A stretch of DNA of 64,000 nucleotides from Deltaproteobacteria bacterium (GTDB lineage Bacteria; JADJOY01). Location of the stretch: the NCBI GenBank assembly GCA_016713535.1, contig JADJOY010000021.1:124001-188000 (forward strand), in the 5' to 3' direction. The notes under the pieces were generated by a model. The model was not told the DNA's origin. It did not search any database and saw nothing but the letters and a program-made list of their open reading frames with translations. How positions within the stretch are numbered: the stretch's first letter is position 1; every line of letters starts with the position of its first letter. Below are positions 1-9,137 of the stretch, piece by piece. Made by a program: the position numbers and the translations under genes.

Positions 1-909
1 GTTCAGGTGCGCGTCACAGATCAGCGTCTCGCCGTCGGAGTTGATGTACATCTCCTTGAAGCCGTTGTAGCACTTGGCCCGGTGAGGCTCGACCCGGTGA
101 CGGTAGTAGTCCTTGAGCAGGAGGATGTCGCCCGCCGCGTTCGCGCAGTGGAATCCCGTGCCGGGAAGGCGACGGATCCAGTCGGCGACTCGATCCATCT
201 CGCGATCGAAGTCGGCCAGGTTCTCCGGCTGGATCCACAGCGGGTCGGTGGTCGGCCGTCCCTCCTTCGACTCGTAGCCGAAGAGGTTCAAGAACTGGAT
301 CATGTTGCAGCCGGCGCGGCGTGCCATCTCGGCGATCGTGATCAGGTCGCGGAAGCTCGCGTCCGATACGATGCAGTTGATGCTGATCCACTTGCGGTAG
401 TCGCCGAGCTTCGCTTCCTCTTCGCGGATCGTGGCGATGGTGCTCCAGACCTTGCGAAAGACGCCCTTGCCGCGGATCCGGTCGTTCGCGTCCTCGAGAC
501 CGTCGAGCGAGAAGTTGAGATGAACGCGTTGCAGCCGCGCCAGCGCGGCGGCGCGCTTCGGCCCGATCATGGTGCCGTTGTTGGTGACCGTCGTCTGGAA
601 GCTCTTGTCGGCCGCGTACTCGAGGATCTCGAGGATGTCCTTGCGGTGGAAGGGCTCTCCGCCGAGCGGGTTGAAGATCGGCACGCCCCAGGCGTGGACC
701 TGGTCCATGATCGACTGGATCTCGCCGAGCGAGAGCTCGTTGGGAACGTCGTAGCAGACCCGGCACATCTCGCAGGTGAGGTTGCACCGAAGCGTCAGAT
801 TGACCGACACCCAGTCGGGGCGAACCCAGGCGCGGTTGAAGGTCCGCGAGGCCCAGAACCGCAAGTCGACGGCGAAGTCGCGATACGTCTTCGAAGTGGC
901 GAGCGCCAT
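1..909 (-). CDS. Radical SAM/SPASM domain protein (3' end beyond window)
   Basis: The reading frame is open from the ATG at 909 down to base 1 without a stop, so 303 residues are visible and the C-terminus lies outside the window. The radical-SAM cluster motif CNLTCEMC (CxxxCxxC, residues about 39-46) coordinates the 4Fe-4S cluster that cleaves S-adenosylmethionine. It is followed by a typical GGEPF-type segment (NPLGGEPF). At the window edge is a SPASM-like segment with cysteines around CYNGF and ICDAH, expected to bind auxiliary clusters. Family members oxidise or methylate peptides or small molecules; the substrate cannot be read here. The gene is divergent from the GT4 gene at 1024, and other radical-SAM genes lie at 2404 and 8235, suggesting a shared modification locus. 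Confidence 0.85.
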   Translation of the reverse strand, partial: MALATSKTYRDFAVDLRFWASRTFNRAWVRPDWVSVNLTLRCNLTCEMCRVCYDVPNELSLGEIQSIMDQVHAWGVPIFNPLGGEPFHRKDILEILEYAADKSFQTTVTNNGTMIGPKRAAALARLQRVHLNFSLDGLEDANDRIRGKGVFRKVWSTIATIREEEAKLGDYRKWISINCIVSDASFRDLITIAEMARRAGCNMIQFLNLFGYESKEGRPTTDPLWIQPENLADFDREMDRVADWIRRLPGTGFHCANAAGDILLLKDYYRHRVEPHRAKCYNGFKEMYINSDGETLICDAHLN

Positions 910-1023
910 GGGGTCGGGCGGCCCTCGGTCGGCAGGGGGCGTCGATATCGGCTCGCGAGGACCCACGGGGCGGGGGTGTCGGCCAAGCTTAACACGGTTT
1001 CTCCGGGCCGCAACGAAAGAGCG

Positions 1024-2193
1024 ATGCGCATCGCGGTGAACGCGCTATTCCTGCGATCGGGGCGCGTCGGTGGCTCGGAGATCGCGCTCCGTGGGCTGGT
1101 CAACGCGCTCGCGCGTCGGCGGCCGGAGGATCGGATCCGGGTCTACCTGCCCGAAGCCGAAGCAGCTCTGGGCCTCTTCGACGACTCCATCATCGAGGTG
1201 GCGGCGCCACTGCCGGCCTGACCTCGCGCGCTACGGATCGCCGGCGAGCAGACCTGGCTTCCGGCCCGGGTCGCTCTCGACGGCTCCGAGGTCCTGTGGA
1301 ACGCCGGCTTCACCGCCCCACTGCTGACCTCGATCCCTCAGGCCACGACCGTGTTCGACACCCAGCATCTGCGCCACCCGGAGTACTTTCGGGCCACCCA
1401 CCGGGTTGCGTGGCGAGTGCTGGTCGACGCCGCTCTCGCACGCTCTGGGCGGATCGTGTGTCCGAGCGTGGCGACGCGAGTCGACCTGGAGACCTTGCGT
1501 CCACGCCACTCGCGCAAGTATCGGCACGTGCCGCTGGGAGTCGAGGACGAGTGGCTGCGAGATCGGGGGGCGGACGACGCCGCCACGTGGCGACACCGCT
1601 TCGGCCTGCCGGAGCGCTTCGCGGTGTGTCTCGCCACGACCCACCCGCACAAGGGCCACGACACGTTGTTGCGGGCCTGGCGTTCGATGCTCGACGCCGG
1701 CGCGGCGCCGCCGCCGCTCGTCCTGACGGGGGTGAGCGGCTTCGCCGACCGCGCGATCCACGAGAGCGCGCGCCAGCTACGAGTCGACTCCCACGTCCGA
1801 CACCTCGGGTGGATCGCGCGCGAGGATCTCCGGATGCTGTTGTCGTCCGCGACCGTGGCGCTGTTGCCGTCGCGGTTCGAAGGCTTCGGCCTGCCGTTGC
1901 TCGAGGCCATGGCGCTCGGCACGCCCGCCGTCGCGAACGATCTCCCGGTGTTTCGCGAGGTGGGTGGCGACCTCGTCCACCTCGTCGCCGCGACCGACGG
2001 GGCGGCCTGGGCGGAGGCGATTCGCGCGGTGCTGGCATTGCCGGACGGGGTCCGCCGCGAGTGGGCCGTGCGTTCCCGTCGCGCTGCCGCCGCGTGGACG
2101 TGGGATCGCGCCGCGTCCGCGCTGCGCGCAGTCCTCGCCGAGACGCTCACCGCCGGGCGGTCCGTTGACGGCATGGAAACTCGCGAAGTATAG
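1024..2193 (+). CDS. GT4-family glycosyltransferase, interrupted by an in-frame TGA
   Basis: Translation from the ATG at 1024 gives an N-terminal Rossmann start with a GGSE glycine motif (RVGGSEIAL), then a TGA at 1219-1221. The same frame resumes directly and runs to 2193 with a clear GT-B C-terminal half: ATTHPHKGHDTLL, the PSRFEGFGLPLLEAMA donor-binding E-x7-E motif, and a GTPAV turn. Without the stop the protein would be 389 aa, usual for GT4 enzymes that move sugar from a nucleotide sugar onto an acceptor in polysaccharide assembly. Because both halves share a frame, a TGG(Trp)-to-TGA substitution or read error is the simplest explanation; a recent pseudogene is the alternative. It is divergent from the radical-SAM gene upstream and 210 bases before the next radical-SAM gene. 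Confidence 0.8.
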
Positions 2194-2403
2194 GTTGATC
2201 GCCCTCCAGGCCTCGTTGCGATCGCGATCCCGTTGGAACCTGCGAGCCCCTCGGTCGGCGAAACGCGTCGTTCACCGGTGCCCAGGCGGCTCGTCCTCCC
2301 GCTGACTGCGTGCAGCGTCCGAAGCGCCGCACGCGGGGCGAGTACCACCTGACCGAACGTCGACGCATCGCGATCCGCGGCCTGCCGCCTCCCCCACGAT
2401 CCC

Positions 2404-3990
2404 ATGCCGTTTCGCGCCGCCTTCGTTCACCAGGGTTTCGAGTTCCTCGGCGTCGAGGCCGTCGCCGCGTCGCTACAGCGGGCAGGGTTCGAGGTCGGCA
2501 TGGCCTTCGACCCGCGCTTGTTCTCCGACACCTACGTCAAGAGCGGGCTGCTCGAGCCGCGCTTCAACTACGAGCGCGAGACCATCGAGCGGGCAGTCGC
2601 GCTCGATGCGAACGCCTATCTGTTCTCGGTCGTGAGTCCGGTCCAGCGCTGGGCGTCGAGGATGGCCGCCGGTCTCAAGCAGGCGAAGCCGGACGCCATC
2701 GTGGTGTTCGGTGGGATCCATGCGAGCGCCGTGCCCGAGAAGGTCCTGGCGGACTCGAACGTCGACTACGTGATCGTGGGCGAGGGCGACGAAGCGTGCG
2801 TCGACCTGATGCGCGTGCTGTCACGTGGGGAGCGAGAGACGGACGTCGCGAACGTCGCCTACCGACGCGGTGACGAAGTGGTCCAGAACCCCGTCCGTCC
2901 GTTCATCCAGGAGCTCGATTCGCTCCCGTTTCCGGCCAAGGACCTGTTCGTCAACGAGGCCCCGTACTTCGGCTTCGGCTACACGGTGCAGAGCGGCCGG
3001 GGATGTCACCTGCGTTGCACCTTCTGCTACCACAGCTTCTTCGCCAATCTCCCGACCCAGAGCCGCCCCGGTGACCGTTACGTCCGGCGTCGCAGCCCCG
3101 CGAACGTGATCGCCGAGCTCAAGTACGCGAAGCACCGCTACGACCCCAAGGTCGTCCGTTTCTTCGACGACAACTTCGTCTACAACATCGACTGGCTCCG
3201 CGAGTTCGCCGATCGCTATCCGCGCGAGGTCGGCCTTCCGTTCTGGTGTCTCGGGAACCCGGACAAGCTCGACCGCGAGTCCGTGGAGTGCCTCGAACGC
3301 GCCGGCTGCTACGAGCTCCAGATGGGCGTGCAGACGTTTTCCGAAGAGACACGCCGCGGGTTGCTCGCTCGCTCGGAGACCAACGCCGACGTCGAGAACG
3401 CGATCGAGCTGTTGCGTGGCACCCGCATCCGGGCCGCCTGTGACAACATCCTGGGTCTGCCGGGGCAGGGCGAGGAGGAGCTGGCCGAGCTCGCCCGCTT
3501 CTACGACCGGGCGCGTCCGTCTCGCATCAACATGTACTGGCTGACCTATTTCGCGGGTGCGCGCATTCTCGAGATGGCCGAGCAGTCCGGCTGGATTCCC
3601 CGCACGGAGGCCGCCGGGTACCGCAGCGATCCTCCACCGGTCGCGATCCACGTCAACGCGCCAGGCAAGGGTACGCCGACGCAGCGCAAGTTCCAGACGC
3701 TCTTGTCGCTGGTGTTGTTCCTGCCGAGCTCGTGGAACGACCGCATCCTGAGGTGGAAACTCTACCGGTACCTGCCGGTGATGGATCCATTCCTGCTGAC
3801 GGGGCTCATCTTCAACCTGCGGGATCGCGGCGCACCACCGTCCCTCTTCCAGGTGCGCTTCTTCGCGCGGTATCGCACTTACGTGCTGCGTCGTATGCGG
3901 CGCTGGCTCGAGGATGCGGGGGCGCTGCGCCGGCGCACCGCAGCCGAGCCGCTGCGACCGTCGCTCGTGATGGACGCGAGCCGCTGCTGA
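2404..3990 (+). CDS. B12-binding-domain radical SAM protein
   Basis: A 528-aa protein. Residues about 1-150 form a cobalamin-binding-like domain (VVFGGIHASAVPE, then VIVGEGDEA), followed by the radical-SAM motif CHLRCTFC near residue 203 and a FFDDNF strand typical of the B12-radical-SAM (BchE/MiaB-like) superfamily. LGLPGQ and QMGVQTF further match the TIM-barrel core. The last ~120 residues are basic and contain a hydrophobic stretch (LLSLVLFLP), suggesting membrane association. Such enzymes perform methylations, cyclisations or rearrangements on lipids and secondary metabolites. No strong Shine-Dalgarno is visible before the ATG; the start was chosen because the conserved domain begins at once. 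Its substrate is unknown. Confidence 0.88.
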   Translation: MPFRAAFVHQGFEFLGVEAVAASLQRAGFEVGMAFDPRLFSDTYVKSGLLEPRFNYERETIERAVALDANAYLFSVVSPVQRWASRMAAGLKQAKPDAIVVFGGIHASAVPEKVLADSNVDYVIVGEGDEACVDLMRVLSRGERETDVANVAYRRGDEVVQNPVRPFIQELDSLPFPAKDLFVNEAPYFGFGYTVQSGRGCHLRCTFCYHSFFANLPTQSRPGDRYVRRRSPANVIAELKYAKHRYDPKVVRFFDDNFVYNIDWLREFADRYPREVGLPFWCLGNPDKLDRESVECLERAGCYELQMGVQTFSEETRRGLLARSETNADVENAIELLRGTRIRAACDNILGLPGQGEEELAELARFYDRARPSRINMYWLTYFAGARILEMAEQSGWIPRTEAAGYRSDPPPVAIHVNAPGKGTPTQRKFQTLLSLVLFLPSSWNDRILRWKLYRYLPVMDPFLLTGLIFNLRDRGAPPSLFQVRFFARYRTYVLRRMRRWLEDAGALRRRTAAEPLRPSLVMDASRC

Positions 3991-4365
3991 CCTCGCTGAT
4001 CCGCTCGCCGCAGCACTGGTCGGAGCAGCGAAACCGCGCCGATTTGGCGGTCGCCGGACGGAGAGGGGGGGCTGGGAGCCCCCAGTAGTACGGCGCGCGC
4101 GGTACTACGGTCAGGTAGGTAGGCGGGTCGTCGTCCTGACGCCTAGCGAGACGACCATTCGGTGGCTCTCTCGTCGTGCGACGGGGGTATCCGAGATCGG
4201 GATCGTGGAAGGCCCGGTGGCTTCCCCCCTGCCTGGAACCGCCCTGCGACACGACGAAACAGGCAAGACCGACGCTACCACGGGTCGGAGAACCGGGCAA
4301 CGCCCGAACGGCACCGCGAGACGGCCCGGCCTCGCCTGCTGGACCGGCGGGGCGCGGACCCTCTC
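3991..4365. other. Intergenic region between convergent genes
   Basis: The stretch lies between the 3' ends of the B12-radical-SAM gene (+) and the sigma-factor gene (-). I see no convincing gene. It holds a short hairpin of TAGTAC and GTACTA arms around a GC-rich loop (about 4086-4107) and scattered GC-rich inverted repeats, but no T-tract that would make a clear intrinsic terminator. Confidence 0.5.
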
Positions 4366-5433
4366 TCAAGCCGGGCCTCGGAACCCCGCGAGCTCCTTCT
4401 CGAGCGAGACTCGCATCCGATCGAGAAGCCGCTTCTCGAGCTGACGCACCCGCTCGCGAGTCACGCCGAAGCGCTTGCCGAGCGTCTCGAGCGTGGCGGG
4501 GTTCTCGTTGAGGAGGCGCTCTTCGAAGATGATCTTCTCCTTGCCGTCGAGCCCGGCGGCAAACGCATGGATCGCCTGCATCGCCGCGCTCCTGTACTCC
4601 TCGTCGGCGAGGAGCTCGTCGGCCGGTGTCCCTTGCGCGGCGAGCACGCCGAGCAAGGTGTTGTTGCCGTCGTCTCCGAGCGGGGTCTCCGTGGAGATCT
4701 CCGGGGTGGAGAGGCGCTGCTCCATCTCCGTGATCTCCCGCTCCTCGACGTCGAGCCGCTCGGCGAGGAGCGCGGGTCCGGGATGGATTCCCATGCGCTC
4801 GAGGCGCTGCTTCTCCTGGTTCAGATTGAAGAAGAGCTTCCTCTGCGCTTGCGTTGTGCCGATCTTGACCAGCCGGAAGTTGTTGAGGACGTAACGGATC
4901 ATGTACGCCCGGATCCACCACACCGCATAGCTCGGGAAGCGCACGCCGCGATAGGGGTCGTACCGCTTCAACGCTTCCATCAGTCCTACGTTTCCCTCCT
5001 GGATGAGGTCGAGGAGGTTGCGAAGGGAGCGCTGGTACTCACGGGCGATCATGACGACGAGCCGCAGGTTCGACGCCAGCAGCCGGAAGGCAGCGTCCGG
5101 ATCGCCGTCCTCCCGGTAGGCGACCGCGAGGCGGTGCTCCTCGTCCCGGTCGAGGACCGGGTAGCGGCGGATCTCGGCCAGGTAGCGGCTGAGCGCGTCG
5201 GTCGGGACGACCGCGCCGCCCTCGGACAGCTCGATCGGCTCCTCGATCACCTCCCCGACGATGGCGTCGGCCTCCGCGACGAGCGGCAGCCCCTCGGTGT
5301 CGAGGGGTGCAGAGTCCGCCGCGGGCACCAGAGCGGGAAGCTCGGCGGGCAGGTCCGCTTCCGGCTCCTCGGTCGGCTCGTCGGGATCGCCGGCTTCGGG
5401 GGCGGGGCTGGGCGTTTCGTCGCGCGGGGTCAT
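4366..5433 (-). CDS. rpoH: RpoH-like (sigma-32 group) RNA polymerase sigma factor
   Basis: From the ATG at 5433 the protein has 355 residues. An acidic, proline-rich N-terminal extension of about 100 residues precedes a complete sigma-70 core: region 1.2 (LSRYLAEIRRYP), region 2 (NLRLVVMIAREYQ, DLIQEGNVGLMEALKRYDP, FPSYAVWWIRAYM), region 3 and a region 4 helix-turn-helix (TLETLGKRFGVTRERVRQLE). The segment AQRKLFFNLNQEK matches the 'RpoH box' of sigma-32 proteins, so a heat-shock/general-stress role is likely, though deltaproteobacterial-type genomes often carry several paralogues with other roles. In-frame upstream ATGs exist (for example MRLPPG ten codons earlier) with no better ribosome site, so the exact start is uncertain. 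It is the last gene of a minus-strand series starting at 9867. Confidence 0.88.
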   Translation of the reverse strand: MTPRDETPSPAPEAGDPDEPTEEPEADLPAELPALVPAADSAPLDTEGLPLVAEADAIVGEVIEEPIELSEGGAVVPTDALSRYLAEIRRYPVLDRDEEHRLAVAYREDGDPDAAFRLLASNLRLVVMIAREYQRSLRNLLDLIQEGNVGLMEALKRYDPYRGVRFPSYAVWWIRAYMIRYVLNNFRLVKIGTTQAQRKLFFNLNQEKQRLERMGIHPGPALLAERLDVEEREITEMEQRLSTPEISTETPLGDDGNNTLLGVLAAQGTPADELLADEEYRSAAMQAIHAFAAGLDGKEKIIFEERLLNENPATLETLGKRFGVTRERVRQLEKRLLDRMRVSLEKELAGFRGPA

Positions 5434-5548
5434 CTGGCTCGTGCGCCCCGGTGGCAGGCGCATCGCCGCACCGGGAGGCGGGGACCGAGGGCGCGGAAGC
5501 CCGCGCCACGACTCGAAGTTCGGCTCGATCCGTGGGCCCGGCAAGATA

Positions 5549-8242
5549 TCACGCGATCGCGGTCGGCCGGTGTCCTGAACCCCTACGACGGGAGCGGCGG
5601 GCGCCCTCGACCGCCACCAGGACGACCAACCCGGGTAGCGACCAGACCACCGGGCCGCGCGCTCCGGTGTCTCCCACGATGCTGCCGCACTGAGCGAGCG
5701 GGGTGGAGAACGACGTCCCCGCAAACGCGCCGATCGGAACGTGCGAGCGCTGCTCGCCACTCTTCCACATCTCGACCGAGGTGCCGGCGCTCGATCCGCC
5801 TTCGATCAGCAGCTCGAACTGGTTGCCGGTCCGGCTCAGCGAGAGAATGCGGTTCCCGGCGTGCTCGCGTGCCTGACGCGCGAGCTCGGTGGGGGTCACC
5901 CACGTGATCTCGGCGTCGAGAGCTGGATCGAGGGCGGCGTGGATCTGGGCGAGGATGTATTGCCAGTCCACGAGGTCGAAGCCGTCGGCCTCCAGCACGT
6001 ACTCGTGGGTCAAGAACAGCATCGGGAACCGGCTGCCGTGTGCCCGGCGCCCCTGCAGCAAAGCGTTGGACACGGCCTCGTCGCGATTGCTCACCGGCGC
6101 CACCGAGCCCTGCTTCACGCCGAAGTCGAAGTTCCAGAACGCGCAGTCGGCGTAGGTGCTCACGGCGAAGACCGAGGTCCCACCGCTCGTGTAGTCGAGC
6201 GCGTGACAGCCGCTTCCGAATGGCGCCGCGGTCTGCCAGTCGTTCATTCCATGTCCGGCGGAAGCGGCGAGGTCGTGGGTGGTGTTGGCGAACTCGATTC
6301 CGCGCGCGACGAGGTAGGGCAGGTTGTTGGTGCCGGCGACGGCGTCGTGCGGCGCGAGCCACTTGGAGAGGGTGAGCCCGCGCGCGGTGAAGAACGAGTC
6401 GATGCTCGTCCAGTTGGCCGCCAGCGTCGGTGCGTCCCAGGGCTCGTCGACGAGTGTCTCGCCCGAGTTCCCGGTCTGCCGCTTCCAGAACAGAAAGTCG
6501 GAGGTCGGCTGGGCCGGGTTGGTGTCGCCGCCGTCGAAGGAGTGTGGCGAGATCTCGATGTGCTTGCTGCTCTGCAGCGAGGCGAGGGCCGTCGCCGCGG
6601 CCGAGCCCACCCCGATCGAGTCGAGGAAGAGGCTGGTCTGGACCGGGACCCCGAGGATCGAGACCGCCGCGTCCACGTAGTCGAATGCCGTCGAGCCGCC
6701 GAGCGATCGCCCGCGGGCGTCGTCGATCTTGAGCGCGGCGTACTTCACCTGCAGCGGGTTCCAGATCATCGGCTTGCGGTGCGCCCAGACGAGGCCCCGC
6801 CACAGGACGTCGTCGAGGCCGTGCAGGTGACCGATGCGGAGCGTCGGGTGGTAGGTGCCCTGCGGATCGCCACCGCTCCCGTCGAGCGCGTTGTCCCAGA
6901 GCTCATGGGACACGAACCACCAAACCACACGACCCGAGCTGGCCGAGCTTGCGACCACCGCCGGGACGCCGACCGTGGTCGCGAGCACCGTGGCGGTCCC
7001 CGCCGAGGCGAGGGTCTGGATGGAGATTTCGCCGCCGGGGCGAGCGAAATAGGTCCGGATGTTCGAGTCGGTCGGGTTGGTGGGGTCGTCCGTGCCGGCG
7101 GGCTGCTCGGCGACGACGAAGTGAGTCGCGGGCGCCGCCGTGGTGAGCTGGAGCGTGGTCGTGGAAGCGCCAAAGGTCGGAGAGCCGATGAGGCTCTGGA
7201 TCGGGGCGCCGTACTCGGCGGCCCAGGGATCCAAGCTCACCAGCCCCATCCCGCCCTGTACCGCGGTCGCGAGAGCACTTTGTCCGGTGCTGCCGAGCGC
7301 GGATGCAACGTGCTCCTGGCCGATGACGACGAGGTCGGCCGTCGTGAGCAAGGCGGACGTGACGGCCTCGCTCGACAGGTCCACCTCGCGATAGGGGAGT
7401 CCCCAGAAGTCGAGCGCGCCCTTGACTCGCTCCGACGCGTAGTCGGCGTACCGAGAGGCACTCGAGCGGTCGACGAGCACCAGCGCGGGGTGGTCGTTCT
7501 CGGGGCCGACCGGGTTGGCGTCGTCGGCCTTCGCGATGTCGTAGTACACCGTTGCCGCAGCGTTTCCGAAGCTCGCCCAGGCGGCGCGCTGGCCGAGGTT
7601 GATCGATTGGGCCGAGCCGGCGGTGGGGAGCGCCGTGCGGGACAGCACACGCACGCCGTCGCGATAGAGCTCGATTCCCGCGGCTTGTGGCACGGACCCG
7701 GATCGGTACCGGATCTCGAGCTCGCACCACGTGCCGCTCGCGAGCGGCGTGTCGAACGGCGCGACGGGCTGGCTGGTCACGACGGTGCCCGCGCCGTTGT
7801 CGCCGGTCAACGCGAGGGTGCCATCCGGTTCCAGGACGACGGACGCGAGCGGTTTGGATGCATCCGTACCGACGATCCCGGCGAGCTCGAGCCCTGATGG
7901 GACGGCGGCGCCGGCGCCCAACCGGACCGCGAACCTGAGGTTGAGCTGCGTGCGAGCGGGCGACAGGTCGTAACGGACGTAGGAGCGCAGCGCGCCCGCG
8001 GTGCGCTCGATGCGCGCGGCGTGCAGGCCTCTGCGCCTCACCGTGCTTTCGAGCGCGGTCGCCGTGTTCGCGCCGTCGAGCACGACCGCGCTCGCGCCCG
8101 AGAGGGTTCCCGCGTCGAACCCTTCGTTCAGGACGACCGCGGCGCGCGCCGGCGGTGGGGCACCGGCGGTCACGAGCAGCGCGGCGACGAGGCCCGCCAG
8201 CCGCGAGGCCGGTCTCGTGAAGCCAGGGAGTCGATCAGTCAT
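5549..8242 (-). CDS. Large secreted polysaccharide-deacetylase-like protein with C-terminal membrane anchor
   Basis: 897 aa. A signal peptide (hydrophobic LAGLVAALLVTAGA, cleavage near ARA-AV) is followed by a region resembling a laminin-G/jelly-roll sandwich (about 40-240), a Rossmann-like middle, and from about residue 500 a TIM-barrel-like part with KIDDARG, TSLFLDSIG, HIEISPHSFDGGD and WLAPHDAV. These resemble NodB/DUF2194-type polysaccharide-deacetylase metal-site strands (D..D, H..H), although I cannot fix the metal ligands. The C-terminus has a short hydrophobic helix and an arginine cluster (EGARRSRRR), the layout of protein-sorting tails. It overlaps the upstream radical-SAM gene by 8 bases, so the two are probably co-translated. 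A role in cell-surface or exopolysaccharide modification is inferred. Confidence 0.6.
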   Translation of the reverse strand: MTDRLPGFTRPASRLAGLVAALLVTAGAPPPARAAVVLNEGFDAGTLSGASAVVLDGANTATALESTVRRRGLHAARIERTAGALRSYVRYDLSPARTQLNLRFAVRLGAGAAVPSGLELAGIVGTDASKPLASVVLEPDGTLALTGDNGAGTVVTSQPVAPFDTPLASGTWCELEIRYRSGSVPQAAGIELYRDGVRVLSRTALPTAGSAQSINLGQRAAWASFGNAAATVYYDIAKADDANPVGPENDHPALVLVDRSSASRYADYASERVKGALDFWGLPYREVDLSSEAVTSALLTTADLVVIGQEHVASALGSTGQSALATAVQGGMGLVSLDPWAAEYGAPIQSLIGSPTFGASTTTLQLTTAAPATHFVVAEQPAGTDDPTNPTDSNIRTYFARPGGEISIQTLASAGTATVLATTVGVPAVVASSASSGRVVWWFVSHELWDNALDGSGGDPQGTYHPTLRIGHLHGLDDVLWRGLVWAHRKPMIWNPLQVKYAALKIDDARGRSLGGSTAFDYVDAAVSILGVPVQTSLFLDSIGVGSAAATALASLQSSKHIEISPHSFDGGDTNPAQPTSDFLFWKRQTGNSGETLVDEPWDAPTLAANWTSIDSFFTARGLTLSKWLAPHDAVAGTNNLPYLVARGIEFANTTHDLAASAGHGMNDWQTAAPFGSGCHALDYTSGGTSVFAVSTYADCAFWNFDFGVKQGSVAPVSNRDEAVSNALLQGRRAHGSRFPMLFLTHEYVLEADGFDLVDWQYILAQIHAALDPALDAEITWVTPTELARQAREHAGNRILSLSRTGNQFELLIEGGSSAGTSVEMWKSGEQRSHVPIGAFAGTSFSTPLAQCGSIVGDTGARGPVVWSLPGLVVLVAVEGARRSRRRGSGHRPTAIA

Positions 8243-9137
8243 CGTGTCGGATTTCGGCCCGGGAGAGGTTCACGTAGCCGCGCCCGTCCGAGTGGACCCA
8301 GTCCCGGCACGAGTCGCAGAGCCCGAGACCATCATAAGCTCCGGCCTCGTGTCGTGCCCGGAGCACCGCGTAGCTCTCGCTCGCCCACACCTCGGCGAGG
8401 CTCTGGCGGGTGACGTTGCCGAGGATGCGCTCGCCCTCGTAGTCGGTCGCGCAGGTGACCACGTCCCCATTCGAGAGCACCAGCGCCGCCTGGAAGAGCC
8501 ACCGGCAGGGCTCCCGGGGGCGCTCGGCGAGCGGCGCCGGGATCTCGCCGCCGAAGCTGATCGCCGGGATCGCCATCAGGAAGTCGCGCTCGCCGAGAAG
8601 TGGCGTCCACTCGCGCAGGAAGCGCGCCCGCTCCTCGGGAGCGTGTCCGGCATCGAGGAAGCCGAGCGTCACGATCGGACGCTCGACCCGTCGCCGGCGC
8701 TTGTCCGCGAGCAACGCCTGGATGTTCGCGCGCACGACGGCCCAGTCGTCGGTGCCCCGCATGCGGGTGTACGCCGCGCCGTCGTCGGCGTCGACGGACA
8801 GCTCGAGACGGTCGAGCCCACACCCGAACAGCGCGTCGAATCGGTCCGGCGTGAGGAGCACCGCGTTTGTCGAGAAGCCGACCTCGGCCGCGCCGGCGCG
8901 CTTCGCGAGCTCCACCATGTCGAAGATGCGGGGGTGCAGCAGGGGCTCGCCGAGGAAGTGGAGCCACAGTCGCGTACGGTGCGCACCGGCTTCGATCGCG
9001 ATCTTTTCGAACAGGTCGAAGGGCATGTGTCGCTTGACGCGCGTCATCCCCGGGTGCGCACAGAAGAGACAGCGCTGGTTGCACGCGCTCGTCACCTCGA
9101 TGTGAAGGCGCGCGGGGAGCGCGCCGAGCTCAGCCAC
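8235..9137 (-). CDS. Radical SAM protein with SPASM-like C-terminus
   Basis: 300 aa. The cluster motif CNQRCLFC (CxxxCxxC) sits at residues about 19-26, followed by HFLGEPLLHP, the substrate/SAM-binding GGEP-like strand, and GFSTNAVLL. The C-terminal part has CRWLF, VTCATDYEGE and CDSCRDW cysteines typical of SPASM/twitch auxiliary-cluster proteins. It overlaps WbqC (8 bases) upstream and the deacetylase-like gene (8 bases) downstream, so the three form one tight operon. Similar radical-SAM/WbqC neighbours occur in O-antigen and polysaccharide loci. The reaction is unknown. Start is the ATG at 9137, which lies inside the end of the WbqC gene. Confidence 0.88.
   Translation of the reverse strand: MAELGALPARLHIEVTSACNQRCLFCAHPGMTRVKRHMPFDLFEKIAIEAGAHRTRLWLHFLGEPLLHPRIFDMVELAKRAGAAEVGFSTNAVLLTPDRFDALFGCGLDRLELSVDADDGAAYTRMRGTDDWAVVRANIQALLADKRRRRVERPIVTLGFLDAGHAPEERARFLREWTPLLGERDFLMAIPAISFGGEIPAPLAERPREPCRWLFQAALVLSNGDVVTCATDYEGERILGNVTRQSLAEVWASESYAVLRARHEAGAYDGLGLCDSCRDWVHSDGRGYVNLSRAEIRHDD

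Noticed and set aside
4162-5907. Long open frame on the plus strand opposite the sigma-factor gene
   Set aside because: It is the antisense shadow of a gene with unmistakable sigma-70 motifs; high GC content keeps such frames open.
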